A stretch of DNA of 64,000 nt from Actinomadura sp. NAK00032 (GCF_013364275.1 NZ_CP054932.1:7564001-7628000); one strand, 5' to 3'. Positions 24,151 through 33,247 are shown, numbered from the stretch's first letter. Notes: generated from the letters alone by a model not told the origin. Made by a program: numbers and translations.

Positions 24151-25502
24151 GTTGACGTCCTCCCCCGCCTGAAGGCGGGGGATTCCAACCCGTCTCCTAT
24201 ACGGAGAGGAGAGTGGGTTGGGGTTCGCGGTTCACCGGCCCGCCTGACGGCGTGCCTCCCCGCGCGGCCACCGTGCGTCCCACGGCGGTGTCTCTCATGG
24301 CAGTGTCTTTGATGTTGCGTGCGGCGTTGACGTCGGCGTTGGCCCGGTGCCCGCAGGCCGTGCACCGGAACACCGCTTGGCTCTCGCGGTTGTCCCGGGC
24401 GCGGTGCCCGCAGGCGTTGCAGGTCTGCGACGTGTAACGGGGGTCGACCTTGACGACCCGTCCCGGCGCCTTGTGCTCCAACCGGGTCACCAGCCGCCCC
24501 CACCCGCTGGCCAGAATGCCCCGGTTCAGCCCGGCCTTCTGCCGCACACCCGCACCGGGAACGTCGATGGTTCCTTTGGCGGACCGGGTCATGGCGGGCA
24601 CGTTCAGGTCCTCCACGGCGATGACGTTGAAGCGGCGCGCCAGGTCCGTCGAGGTCTTCTCCACCCAGTCCTTGCGGCGATCGGCCTCACGCGCCCTGAG
24701 CCGGGCGATGGCGGCCTTGACACGGGCACGCCGGTTCGACCCTCGTTTCGCGCGGGCCAGGCGGCGCAGCAGCCGCTTCAACCGCTCGGCCTCACCCGGC
24801 GTCAACCCCGGCACGGTAGAGGTCTGGCCGGTGGACAGTGCGGCGCTGAGGGCCACGCCCCGATCGACACCGACCGCCGTGCCGTTGCCGGGCGCGGGCA
24901 CCGGGGCGGGCACGTGCGCGAACGCGACATGCCAGCGGCCGGCGCGGTCACGCCTCACCCGGAACGACTTCACCCCCGGCGGAACCTGGCGGGACCAGCG
25001 GAACCGCACCCACCCCACCTTCGGCACCCGCACCTCACCCGTGCGGCGCGACAACCGCCGCACCTCCCACGCCCGGCCCCGCGCCCCCACGACCCGGAAC
25101 CCCTCATGCACCCCCGCCCTGCGCCACGTCGGGCGCCGATGCGTACCCGCGAAGAAGTTCGCCATCGCCTGCGCGAAGTCTCTGAGCGCCTGCTGCTGCA
25201 CCGTCTGCGACCCCGCCGCCAGCCACCCGAACACAGCCCGGGCCTCGGTGAGCTGCCGTGCCTGCGCGGCATACCCCGGTGCCGGGCCCCGTCGCGGCGT
25301 CCACCAGGAGTGCTGCTCCACCGCCAGGTTCCACACGAACCGGGCATGCGAGCAAAGCTCCAGCAGCCCCGCCTCCTGCGCGGGGGTCGGACACAGCCGG
25401 TACCGGGACACACCCCGCAACCTACCGACCACCACCGACAAAACCAGGAGACCACAGCACCGCATCGTGCCGCGCTTCCTCCCCGCCCTGAAGGACGGGG
25501 TC
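24151..25502 (-). mobile_element. TnpB-only IS200/IS605-group element (IS1341-like)
   Basis: The element encodes only TnpB and is bounded by related hairpins: CCCCCGCC-TGAA-GGCGGGGG (24162-24181) at the right end, and a CCCCG...CGGGG stem with the same CCTGAAGG centre (25481-25500) at the left end. A GTTGAC-containing terminus at 24151 abuts flavoprotein coding sequence. There are no terminal inverted repeats or target duplication, as expected for this group. No TnpA is present, so movement would need one in trans. Boundaries are accurate to a few bases. Confidence 0.8.
24197..25411 (-). CDS. tnpB: TnpB, RNA-guided RuvC-type nuclease
   Basis: The 404-residue protein looks intact. The N-terminal RYRLCPTPAQEAGL is the usual TnpB/OrfB start. 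The RuvC acids are Asp183 (GVDRG), Glu267 (AVEDLN) and Asp360 (ADVNAARN), and a four-Cys zinc finger (C331, C334, C350, C353) sits between the last two. The frame runs on upstream into host sequence, but the GTG at 25411 gives the natural start. The guide RNA of such proteins comes from the 3' part of tnpB and the right end (about 24150-24300), so its current guide would match the flavoprotein remnant beside 24150. Confidence 0.9.
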   Translation of the reverse strand: MSRYRLCPTPAQEAGLLELCSHARFVWNLAVEQHSWWTPRRGPAPGYAAQARQLTEARAVFGWLAAGSQTVQQQALRDFAQAMANFFAGTHRRPTWRRAGVHEGFRVVGARGRAWEVRRLSRRTGEVRVPKVGWVRFRWSRQVPPGVKSFRVRRDRAGRWHVAFAHVPAPVPAPGNGTAVGVDRGVALSAALSTGQTSTVPGLTPGEAERLKRLLRRLARAKRGSNRRARVKAAIARLRAREADRRKDWVEKTSTDLARRFNVIAVEDLNVPAMTRSAKGTIDVPGAGVRQKAGLNRGILASGWGRLVTRLEHKAPGRVVKVDPRYTSQTCNACGHRARDNRESQAVFRCTACGHRANADVNAARNIKDTAMRDTAVGRTVAARGGTPSGGPVNREPQPTLLSV

Positions 25503-25642
25503 TCCACGCTCAGGTATCCGATGAAAAGCGGGGTGTCGTTGGTGACGCCGCTGCCGTTCGGGACGATCGCCGGATCGAGGAACCAGGAGTGCAGGTCGGC
25601 GCCGGTGAGCCGCACCCCGCAGTCGTTGAGGTGCGCCTTCAC
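25503..25642 (-). pseudogene. internal remnant of the same FAD-dependent oxidoreductase
   Basis: About 46 codons upstream of the IS, in the same orientation as the C-terminal piece, read GADLHSWFLDPAIVPNG and NDTPLFIGYLSVE, a typical mid-to-late flavoprotein segment. The frame passes straight into the IS. The sequence to its right has no flavoprotein coding, so the N-terminal part is deleted as well. Confidence 0.6.
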
Positions 25643-25732
25643 ACTACTAGCACACTGCCAATAAGGCGGGCCACAGTGGGTCTGGTCGGGACGGGAGATC
25701 GCCCGGAACAGGACGGGCCGAAACGGCGGGGC

Positions 25733-25930
25733 TCAGCCCGCGATCACACCGTGCTCGGTGCGGAGGTGGTGGTTGAGCGTGGCGAGCTCAAGGTGCGGCT
25801 GGTTGCAGCGCACGCACGACCAGACGCCCGTCGGGATGCTGTAGCCGTGCTTCGCGGCGTCGTCGCGCGCGCAGAGCGTGATGTAGGACTGGACGAGGCG
25901 CCGCCACGTCCGTCGGACCGCCGATGACAT
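25733..25930 (-). CDS. small C2H2 zinc-finger-like protein
   Basis: A 65-residue protein. The first half is basic and helical (RRTWRRLVQSYITLCARDDAAKHG). The second half has a single C2H2-like finger: two Cys in WSCVRC, then His in NHH and TEH about 16-20 residues later. A GGAGGGGGAGCGGGA site precedes the ATG at 25930. Bacterial C2H2 mini-proteins (Ros/MucR-like or orphan) can bind DNA; this one resembles none I can name. The start codon lies in one arm of an 11-bp inverted repeat. Confidence 0.65.
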   Translation of the reverse strand: MSSAVRRTWRRLVQSYITLCARDDAAKHGYSIPTGVWSCVRCNQPHLELATLNHHLRTEHGVIAG

Positions 25931-25992
25931 TCCCGCTCCCCCTCCGAGCCGAACCTTCCGGATCGGCCCAGGATAAGGCAACGGGAATGTCA
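25924..25992. repeat. 11-bp inverted repeat around the C2H2 gene start
   Basis: TGACATTCCCG at 25924-25934 recurs inverted at 25982-25992. One arm spans the start codon of the C2H2 gene and the other reads TTGACA-TTCCCG upstream, so a -35-like hexamer is embedded in it. Possible autoregulatory site. Confidence 0.5.
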
Positions 25993-26018
25993 AGGCGAAA
26001 CGCCGGTGACCGGCGAAC

Positions 26019-26864
26019 TCACTGCCCGATCTTCACCCCCGGCTCGCCGTGCCGGTACTCCAGCGGCCGCACGCCGCGGCCGCCCGGGATGTTGCCGCCG
26101 GCGCGGTACTTGCCGGTGGGCAGGATCGTCCGGCCGAAGGTGTTCTCCATCATCATCGCGGCCGCCGCGTAGAGCGCGATGACCGCCGCGGCGACGAACA
26201 GCCAGCCGCCGACGTCCAGGCTCCAGTTGGAGGGCGCCCAGAAGCCGGCCGCCGTGAAGCCCGCGCCCACGGCGAGGCACGCCAGCAGCAGCGCCGTCAC
26301 GATGTTCTCGCCGAGCGCCGCCAGCGCCGTCAGCCCGGTGATCACCGCCAGCGCGATGAACCAGAACGCGAAGCCGTGACTGGCCACGCCGAGCACTGGT
26401 GCGAGCGCCACTGGCACGGCGCCCACGCTGACGAGCAGGAACAGCAGGCCCCAGGCGAGCCAGAACGAGCCCCACATGCCGTGCACGGCGGTCGCGAGAC
26501 CGTCCCGCGCGCGGTAGGCCCACATGCCCGCGAGGAACTGGGCGAGGCCGCCGAACATGAGCACGAACGGCCACAGGATGAGCGGGGTGGCGGCCGTCCC
26601 GTACCAGCCCGCCTGCCAGGCGCCCACCATCATGGTCGCGCCCGCGAAGCCGAACAGCCCGAGGATGGACGGAGCCGCGATGGGCTGCAGCATGACCCGC
26701 GTACGGTCCTCCCAGAGCGCGTGCTCGCCCGGCTCATTGGCGCCCCTGCGCGGTGCCGCCGTGGCGGCGCCCGGAGCGGGGGTGGCGGCGCCCTCGGCGG
26801 GCGTCGGTGGTGCGGCGCGCTCGCCGGACATCGGCGTTTGCGCGTGCTCTCTTCGCCTTGCCAT
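26019..26864 (-). CDS. acetate uptake transporter, GPR1/FUN34/YaaH (SatP) family
   Basis: A 281-residue protein. A disordered Ala/Pro/Arg-rich N-terminus (about 1-55) precedes six membrane helices. The family signature near helix 1 is present as a variant (APSILGLFGFAGATMMVGAW), with FGGLAQFLAGMWAYRARDGLA between helices 2 and 3. SatP-type proteins move acetate and succinate with protons. The ATG at 26864 follows AGGAGGGATCTC. A long cytosolic N-terminus is unusual compared with E. coli SatP. Confidence 0.87.
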   Translation of the reverse strand: MARRREHAQTPMSGERAAPPTPAEGAATPAPGAATAAPRRGANEPGEHALWEDRTRVMLQPIAAPSILGLFGFAGATMMVGAWQAGWYGTAATPLILWPFVLMFGGLAQFLAGMWAYRARDGLATAVHGMWGSFWLAWGLLFLLVSVGAVPVALAPVLGVASHGFAFWFIALAVITGLTALAALGENIVTALLLACLAVGAGFTAAGFWAPSNWSLDVGGWLFVAAAVIALYAAAAMMMENTFGRTILPTGKYRAGGNIPGGRGVRPLEYRHGEPGVKIGQ

Positions 26865-27063
26865 GAGATCCCTCCTCTGGAATCGGAGAGCTGTAGAACC
26901 CCTCCTAACCGTGGTTTGAGCAGTCAAACTGCCACGAAGCGGGATACAACGGGAAAGCAGCACCGCCGGCGCCTCGTTTACCGGACCTCGACGCGGGCAT
27001 GGTGTCTGGTTGACCTCACGGCAGCGGGAGCGCCGCGGGGCGGTTCGGAGCGCAGGGCCGGGG

Positions 27064-27516
27064 TCAGCCGCGGGGGCGGCAGTGGATCGCCAGGCCCGGG
27101 GTCGCGTCCCAGCCGATCAGCCGGAACAGCCGGTCGAGGTGCGGCGACACCGCGTGCAGGACGAGCATGCGGTCGTGCTCGTGGAGCTCGCGGGCCGCGA
27201 GGGTGAGGGCGCGCAGCCCGGCGACGTCCATGAAGGCGATCGCGGCCAGGTCGACGTGGAGGTCTCCGGGCACGCGCGCCTGCGCGGCGTGCAGGGCGGC
27301 GCCCACGTCCGGGGCGTTGGAGACGTCGATCTCGCCGGCCATCCGGAGCCAGGGCGAGGAGGAGGCCGCGGCGATGTGCAGGAGCGCGGTGTCGAGTTCG
27401 ACGACGTCGCAGCGGGGCGCCTCGCCGCCCCGGGGAGCCGGGCGCTCCCCGGGACCGGGGCCGCCCTCGCCGCCGCTGATCCGCCAGATGGTCATGTCGT
27501 TGCGCACCTCGTCCAT
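27064..27516 (-). CDS. STAS-domain protein (anti-sigma factor antagonist-like) without phosphorylatable Ser
   Basis: The 150-residue protein has a C-terminal STAS domain (LRMAGEIDVSNAPDVGAAL; IAFMDVAGLRALTLA). In active SpoIIAA/RsbV proteins the second motif is DSSG or DSTG with a regulatory Ser; here it is DVAG, so it cannot be switched by an RsbW-type kinase there. It may bind a partner constitutively. The N-terminal 45 residues are Gly/Pro-rich. It diverges from DUF2630. Confidence 0.82.
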   Translation of the reverse strand: MDEVRNDMTIWRISGGEGGPGPGERPAPRGGEAPRCDVVELDTALLHIAAASSSPWLRMAGEIDVSNAPDVGAALHAAQARVPGDLHVDLAAIAFMDVAGLRALTLAARELHEHDRMLVLHAVSPHLDRLFRLIGWDATPGLAIHCRPRG

Positions 27517-27601
27517 GGACGGGGCGCCGCTACCGTGCGCGGCCCCGTGTATGCCAGGCTCTCACCTGTCGGCACGTTATGAACCCAACCGGGCGGATTT
27601 C

Positions 27602-27847
27602 ATGGACGAGAAGGCCATTCTGGACCGTATCAACGAGTTCATCGAGGAGGAGCACGGCCTGCGGCAGGCGCACGAGCGCGCCGAGACGAGCGACGCCGAG
27701 GCGCAGGAGCGGCTGCGGCGGCTGGAAGTGGCGCTCGACCAGTGCTGGGACCTGCTGCGCCAGCGCCGCGCCCGGATGGCGGCGGGGCAGAACCCGGACG
27801 ACGCCGAGGTCCGCCCCGCCGGTGAGGTGGAGGGCTACCTGCAGTAG
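27602..27847 (+). CDS. DUF2630 family small helical protein
   Basis: An 81-residue, highly charged protein opening MDEKAILDRINEFIEEEH, followed by a helical hairpin (LRQAHERAETSDAEAQERLRR ... QCWDLLRQRRARMAAG; shown in two parts). This matches the DUF2630 pattern in actinobacteria. Function unknown. It ends 26 bp from the convergent lactate permease stop. Confidence 0.8.
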   Translation: MDEKAILDRINEFIEEEHGLRQAHERAETSDAEAQERLRRLEVALDQCWDLLRQRRARMAAGQNPDDAEVRPAGEVEGYLQ

Positions 27848-27872
27848 CCCGCCCCCGGCGCGGAGAGCGGGG

Positions 27873-29516
27873 TCACGGGACCATCCAGCCGAGCACGCCG
27901 GTCGACTGGAGGCCCGACAGCAGGCACATCCCGGCGAGGAACAGCAGGCTCCACAGCACGACGCGGCGGAAGATGTCGCCCTCGCGCCCGTCCAGGCCCA
28001 CGGCGGCGGCCGCGATGGCGAGGTTCTGCGGGGACACCATCTTGCCGAGGACGCCGCCGGAGCTGTTGGTCGCGGCCATCAGCACCGGCGACAGGTCCGC
28101 CTTGTTCGCGGCGGTGACCTGCAGCGCGCCGAACAGCGAGTTGGACGAGGTGTCCGACCCGGTCACGGCCGTGCCGAGCCACCCGAGGACCGGGGACAGC
28201 AGCGCGAACGCGCCGCCCGCCCCGGCCATCCACGTGCCGAGCGTGACCGTCTGCCCGGACGCGTTCATCACGAACGCCAGCGCGAGCACCGCCATCACCG
28301 TGATGATCGCCCACTTGAGCTGGACGAGGGTCGTCCAGTAGGCGCGCAGGGCCTTGCCGAGGCCGACCCCGAGCACGGCCATGGTGATCAGCCCGGCGAC
28401 GAGCATCTGCGTGCCGGGCGTGGTCAGGTAGTTGAAATTGAAGGTCGGCAGGGTGAGCGGCTTCCCGGTCGGGCCGGTGAGGTCGAGGCCGGGCCAGGAG
28501 AACGTCCGGGTGGCCTTGTCCAGCTGCTCCTTGACCTGGTCGATCTGGCAGACCACGAAGACCGCGATGATGATCGCGTAGGGGGCGTAGGCGCGGGCGA
28601 CCTCGGCGCGCGGGTCCGGCTCGCCGCCCTTCTCGACGCGCGCGGCGAACTCGGGGGTGGGCTCGTCGGCGGCGCCGCCGGCGACCGGCGCGGGCCGGGC
28701 CGCCCGGTGCGGGCGCAGCCGGACGGCGAGCACGACCGCGGCGGCCGAGACCAGGGACGCGACGACGTCGGCGAGCGGCACCGAGATGAAGTTGGCGGTG
28801 ACGTACTGCGCGACGCCGAACGCGGCGCCGCACAGCAGGGCGGTGGGCCAGGTCTCGCGCAGGCCGCGCCGCCCGTCCACGATGGCGACGAGGACGAGCG
28901 GGACGAACACCGCGAGGATCGGGGTCTGCCGCCCGACCATCGCGCCGAGCGTGTCGCTGGACTCCCCGGTGACCTTGCCGAGGGTGAGGATCGGCGTCGC
29001 CATCGCGCCGAACGCGACCGGGGCGGTGTTGGCGGTGAGGGCGAGGACGGCGGCCTTGATCGGCTGGAAGCCGAGCGCGATCAGCATGACGGACGTGACC
29101 GCGACGGGGGTACCGAAGCCCGCGAGGGCCTCCAGCAGCGCGCCGAAGGAGAACGCGATCAGCACGGCTTGCAGCCGGTGGTCGTCGCTGACCTGCGCGA
29201 ACGAGCGGCGGAGCACGTCGAAGTGGCCGGTGGTGACGGTGATGTTGTAGACCCAGAGCGCGTTGATGACGATCCACAGGATCGGGTAGAAGCCGAACGC
29301 GGCGCCCTCGGTGCCGGCGAGGAGCGCCTGGCCGGCGGGCATTCCGTAGGCCCAGATCGCGACGGCCAGGGAGACGGCCAGCGCGATCAGGGACGCGAGC
29401 CACGCGCGCATGCGGACGCCGCCGAGCAGCACGAACAGCACGGCGAGCGGCAGCGCGGCGACCAGTGAGCTCCAGCCGAGCGAATCGGCGATGGGATCGA
29501 GGACCTGCTGGTACAC
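27873..29516 (-). CDS. lctP: L-lactate permease (LctP family)
   Basis: About 547 residues with 13-14 hydrophobic helices. LEALAGFGTPVAVTSVMLIALGF and the C-terminal NSSGGVLGKMVSPQNLAIAAAAVGL are LctP signatures (quoted in pieces under family knowledge). The GTG at 29516 is preferred because GAGGTGA lies at proper spacing; a GTG three codons earlier is possible but overlaps that site. A cytosolic loop of about 60 residues rich in Pro/Ala splits the two halves. It would import lactate or glycolate with protons. No lactate dehydrogenase is adjacent. Confidence 0.9.
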   Translation of the reverse strand: MYQQVLDPIADSLGWSSLVAALPLAVLFVLLGGVRMRAWLASLIALAVSLAVAIWAYGMPAGQALLAGTEGAAFGFYPILWIVINALWVYNITVTTGHFDVLRRSFAQVSDDHRLQAVLIAFSFGALLEALAGFGTPVAVTSVMLIALGFQPIKAAVLALTANTAPVAFGAMATPILTLGKVTGESSDTLGAMVGRQTPILAVFVPLVLVAIVDGRRGLRETWPTALLCGAAFGVAQYVTANFISVPLADVVASLVSAAAVVLAVRLRPHRAARPAPVAGGAADEPTPEFAARVEKGGEPDPRAEVARAYAPYAIIIAVFVVCQIDQVKEQLDKATRTFSWPGLDLTGPTGKPLTLPTFNFNYLTTPGTQMLVAGLITMAVLGVGLGKALRAYWTTLVQLKWAIITVMAVLALAFVMNASGQTVTLGTWMAGAGGAFALLSPVLGWLGTAVTGSDTSSNSLFGALQVTAANKADLSPVLMAATNSSGGVLGKMVSPQNLAIAAAAVGLDGREGDIFRRVVLWSLLFLAGMCLLSGLQSTGVLGWMVP

Positions 29517-29673
29517 GGCGATCACCTCGCGGGTAGGGAGCGCCCCCGAGCACGTGATCGATACCCACCCGCGTGACGCAGATCACCTTGATAGTGAACT
29601 TTTCAATCAGTCAACCCTGGTCAGGGCCTCCGTCCCCGGTCAGAGCCGTGGCGCGGTTCAGAGGTGGCGCGGT

Positions 29674-31731
29674 TCAGAGGTGGTGCAGGAGTTTCGCCGG
29701 GGTGATGGGCAGGTCGCGGACCCGGACCCCCGTCGCGTGGTGGACGGCGTTGCCGACGGCCGCCGCGGCGCCCACGATGCCGATCTCGCCGATGCCCTTC
29801 GAGCCCATCGGGTTCAGGTGCGGGTCGGACTCCTCCAGCCACGCCGCGTCGATGTCGCGGACGTCCGCGCAGGCCGGGACGTGGTACTGCGCGAGGTCGC
29901 GGTTGAGGAAGTCGCCGAACTCCCGGTCCATGACGCTCTCCTCCATCAGCGCCATGCCGATGCCCATCGTCATGCCGCCGATGAACTGGGAGCGCGCGGT
30001 CGTCGGGTTGATGATCCGGCCGGCGGCGAAGACGCCGAGCATGCGGCGGACGCGGATCTCGCCGGTGTCGGCGTCCACCTCGACCTCGGCGAACTGCGCG
30101 CCGAACGCGTGCCGCGCGTACTCGTCCCGCCCGCGGACCTCCTCGGCCGTGTCGGCGGACACCTCCAGCCCCTCGGGCGGCACGGCGCCGTTCAGCTTGC
30201 CCTTCAACGCCTCACATGCCCGGACGACGGCCGTCCCCCAGCTCGCCGTCCCGGCCGATCCGCCCGCGACGGACGCCCTCGGGAACGCGCTGTCGCCGAT
30301 CTCGACCCTGACGTGGTCGAGGTCGGACTTGAGCGTCTCGGCGGCGATCAGCGTGAGCGCGGTGCGGGCGCCGGTGCCGATGTCGGCGGCGGCGATCCGG
30401 ACGGTGAACGTCCCGTCGGGCTCGGCGCGGGCCGTCGCCCGGTTGGGCTGCAGGTAGGCGGGGTAGGTGGACGCGGCGACGCCCATGCCGATCAGCTTGC
30501 GACCCTCCCGGCGGGTGCCGGGGGCGGGGTCGCGGTGGTCCCAGCCGAACCGGTCGGCGCCCTCCCGCAGGCACCCGACCAGGTTGCGGGAGCTGAACGG
30601 CAGCCCGCTGCCCGGCTCACGGTCGGTGTCGTTGCGGACGCGCAGCTCGACGGGGTCGATGCCGGCCGCACCGGCCAGTTCGTCCATCGCCGATTCGAGC
30701 GCGTACATGCCGGGCGTCTCGCCCGGAGCGCGCATCCAGGACGGTGTGGGCACGTCCAGGCGCACCAGGCGGTGGGACGTGCGGCGATGCGGCGCCTGGT
30801 ACATGACGCGGGTGGGCGTAGCGGCCTGCTCGGCGAACTCCTTGACGGTGGAGGACTGCTCGAACACCTCGTGCAGGATGGCGTTCAGGCGGCCGTTCTC
30901 GTCGCAGCCGAGCCGCATGCGCTGGATGGTCGGCGTGCGGTAGCCGGTCGTGGCGAACATCTGCTGCCGGGGGACGGCGAACTTGACCGGGCGTCCTGCG
31001 GCGCGCGCGCACATCGCCGCCAGCACGACGCTCGGTCTGGGCGTCCCCTTGGAGCCGAACCCACCGCCGACGTGGGGAGCCACCACGCGCACCTGCGACG
31101 GCTCCAGACCGAAGACCTTCGCGAGCGTGGCCTGGACGGGCGACGCGCCCTGCGTGGAGTCGTAGAGCGTGAGGGAGCCGTCGTCGTTCCACTGGGCGAG
31201 CGTGGTGTGCGGCTCCATCGGGTTGTTGTGCTCGGCCGGGGTCGTGTAGGTGACGTCCACGCAGACGGCCGACTCGCTGAACGCCGCCTCCGGGTCGCCC
31301 TGCTCGGTGTCGGTGGGGAAGGCGGGGTTCACCTTGTCCGGCTTGTAGAGGCCGGGATGGTCGGTGCGCAGCGTGACGTCGGGTCGCTCTCCCGCGTACT
31401 CGACCTTGACGAGGCGGGCCGCTTCCCGCGCCGTTTCGAGGGTCTCGCCGACCACGGCGGCGATGAACTGGCCCCGGTAGGAGACGGTCCGCGACTGGAA
31501 CAGGGCCAGTTCGCCATCGGAGGTGTCGCTGAGCGCCGGGGCGTTCTCGCAGGACAGGACGGCGAGGACACCCGGCATCCGCAGCGCGGCCTCGGTGTCG
31601 ACCGACGTGACCTCGCCCTTGCCCACGCTCGCCTGGACGGCCGAGGCGTAGGCGACGTTCTCGACCTGGTACTCGAACGCGTACCGCGCCCGCCCGGTGA
31701 CCTTCTCGCGGCTCTCCAAGCGCTCGGTCAT
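29674..31731 (-). CDS. molybdopterin-binding large subunit of a PaoC/XdhA-type aldehyde oxidoreductase
   Basis: A 685-residue molybdenum subunit. It has VGGGFGSKG for cofactor contact, a MEPHTTLA motif, and near the C-terminus GSKGIGEIGIVGAAAAVGNAV, which carries the Glu general base (GIGEIG) of the xanthine oxidase family. The substrate is likely an aldehyde or heterocycle. The ATG overlaps the stop of the FAD subunit, so the three subunits are co-translated (2Fe-2S, FAD, Mo order). It is shorter than classical XdhA because the domain order is split as in E. coli PaoABC. Confidence 0.9.
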   Translation of the reverse strand: MTERLESREKVTGRARYAFEYQVENVAYASAVQASVGKGEVTSVDTEAALRMPGVLAVLSCENAPALSDTSDGELALFQSRTVSYRGQFIAAVVGETLETAREAARLVKVEYAGERPDVTLRTDHPGLYKPDKVNPAFPTDTEQGDPEAAFSESAVCVDVTYTTPAEHNNPMEPHTTLAQWNDDGSLTLYDSTQGASPVQATLAKVFGLEPSQVRVVAPHVGGGFGSKGTPRPSVVLAAMCARAAGRPVKFAVPRQQMFATTGYRTPTIQRMRLGCDENGRLNAILHEVFEQSSTVKEFAEQAATPTRVMYQAPHRRTSHRLVRLDVPTPSWMRAPGETPGMYALESAMDELAGAAGIDPVELRVRNDTDREPGSGLPFSSRNLVGCLREGADRFGWDHRDPAPGTRREGRKLIGMGVAASTYPAYLQPNRATARAEPDGTFTVRIAAADIGTGARTALTLIAAETLKSDLDHVRVEIGDSAFPRASVAGGSAGTASWGTAVVRACEALKGKLNGAVPPEGLEVSADTAEEVRGRDEYARHAFGAQFAEVEVDADTGEIRVRRMLGVFAAGRIINPTTARSQFIGGMTMGIGMALMEESVMDREFGDFLNRDLAQYHVPACADVRDIDAAWLEESDPHLNPMGSKGIGEIGIVGAAAAVGNAVHHATGVRVRDLPITPAKLLHHL

Positions 31732-32708
31732 GATGCCCCCGTTCCCGCGAGTTCCGTCAGCGTCCGGACGATGAGGTTGCGCGCGAGCGGCACCTTGTAG
31801 CCGTTGTCGCGCAGCGGCTCGGCGGCCTCCAGTTCGGCCTCGGCGGCACGCCGGAACGCCTCCTCGGTCACCTCGCCGCCACGCAGCGCCTCTTCGGCGC
31901 GCCAGGCCCGCCACGGTTTGTGGGCCACGCCGCCCAGGGCCAGCCGGACGTCGTGCACCAGGCCGTCCCGCACGTCCAGGGCCGCCGCTATGGAGACGAG
32001 CGCGAACGCGAACGACGCGCGCTCCCGAACCTTGCGGTAGCGCGACGCCATGCCCAGCGCGGGCACTTCCACGGCCGTGATGAGGTCGCCGTCCTCAAGT
32101 GTGGTGTCGCGCTGCGGCTCGTCACCGGGCAGCCGGTGCAGGTCCTCGATGGGGAAGGTCCGCTCCCCCGCGCGCCCCATGACGCGGATGGACGCGCCCA
32201 GGGCCGCCAGTGCCACCGCCATGTCGGACGGGTGCGTCGCCACGCATGCCTGAGAATGCCCCAGGATCGCCAGGTTGTGGTGCTCACCCTCCCTGGCCGG
32301 GCATCCGCTTCCCGGGTTCCGCTTGTTGCACGGCTTGGCCGCGTCCTGGAAATAGGAGCAGCGCGTGCGCTGGAGGAGGTTGCCGCCGACCGTGGCCAGA
32401 TTCCGGATCTGCCCGGACGCCCCCATGAGGACGGCCTGCGCCAGCATCTGGTGGCCTTCCCGGACGGTCGGGTCGGCGGCGAGGTCGCTGTTGCTCACCG
32501 CCGCGCCGATGACGAGGCTCCCGTCCGGGCGCAGCTCGATCTCGCCGTACGGGAGGTGCGCGACATCGACGAGCCTGCCGGGCTCCTCGACGCCGAGTCG
32601 CATCAGGTCGACGAGGTTGGTCCCGCCGCCCAGGTAGACGGCTCCGCCGTTGTGCCGCTCAAGGGCGTCCTCAGCGCTGGTGGCGCGCTCGTACGCGAAG
32701 GGCCTCAT
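31728..32708 (-). CDS. FAD subunit of the aldehyde oxidoreductase (PaoB/YagS-type)
   Basis: A 326-residue CO_deh_flavoprotein family protein. The FAD loop VYLGGGTNLVDLM and the NLATVGGNLLQRTRC segment are present. The extra Cys-rich insert (TRCSYFQD ... PCNKRNPGSGCPA) is the one that carries a [4Fe-4S] cluster in E. coli PaoB, so the complex probably has that additional centre. Coupled on both sides by ATGA overlaps. Confidence 0.9.
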   Translation of the reverse strand: MRPFAYERATSAEDALERHNGGAVYLGGGTNLVDLMRLGVEEPGRLVDVAHLPYGEIELRPDGSLVIGAAVSNSDLAADPTVREGHQMLAQAVLMGASGQIRNLATVGGNLLQRTRCSYFQDAAKPCNKRNPGSGCPAREGEHHNLAILGHSQACVATHPSDMAVALAALGASIRVMGRAGERTFPIEDLHRLPGDEPQRDTTLEDGDLITAVEVPALGMASRYRKVRERASFAFALVSIAAALDVRDGLVHDVRLALGGVAHKPWRAWRAEEALRGGEVTEEAFRRAAEAELEAAEPLRDNGYKVPLARNLIVRTLTELAGTGAS

Positions 32709-33247
32709 GCCTGCGCCTCCTCCCTCGCCCGAGCGGCGGCGGCCTGCCGGACCGCCGCGACGATGCCCGCGTAGGCGCCGCACCTGCACAGGTTGCCGCT
32801 CATGCGCTCGCGTATCTCGTCGTCGTCCAGGACGGGATCGGACCTCAGGTCCTCGGTCACGGCGCTGGGCCAGCCGCGTTCGGCCTCCGCGAGGACGGCC
32901 GTGGCGGAGCAGAGCTGCCCCGGCGTGCAGTACCCGCACTGGAACGCGTCCTGCTCGATGAAGGCCTCCTGGACGGGGCTGAGCCGCCCGTCCTCTTCGA
33001 GCCCTTCGACCGTGACGATGTCGGCGCCGTCGTGGGCGACGGCCAGCGCCAGGCAGCCGTTCGCCCGGCGCCCGTTCAGCAGGACCGTGCAGGCGCCGCA
33101 CTGGCCGTGGTCGCAGCCCTTCTTCGAACCCGTCAACCCGAGGTCCTCCCGCAGGACGTCCAGCAGGGACGCGCGGGTGTCGACGCTGAGCCGGTGCTCG
33201 GTGCCGTTCACGACCAGGGTGATGTCGGCGTGCATAGGCGTGTCCAT
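32705..33247 (-). CDS. 2x[2Fe-2S] subunit of the aldehyde oxidoreductase (PaoA/YagT-type)
   Basis: The 180-residue protein has a plant-type cluster in the N-terminal half (KKGCDHGQCGACTVLLNG) and a second cluster in the C-terminal half (CGYCTPGQ, then GNLCRCGAY). No Tat signal is seen, unlike E. coli PaoA, so the complex probably stays in the cytoplasm. It is the first gene of the three-gene leftward operon. Confidence 0.9.
   Translation of the reverse strand: MDTPMHADITLVVNGTEHRLSVDTRASLLDVLREDLGLTGSKKGCDHGQCGACTVLLNGRRANGCLALAVAHDGADIVTVEGLEEDGRLSPVQEAFIEQDAFQCGYCTPGQLCSATAVLAEAERGWPSAVTEDLRSDPVLDDDEIRERMSGNLCRCGAYAGIVAAVRQAAAARAREEAQA

Noticed and set aside
24197..25411. A Cas12-type effector
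   Set aside because: The 404-residue size, the IS hairpin ends and the absence of repeats fit TnpB.
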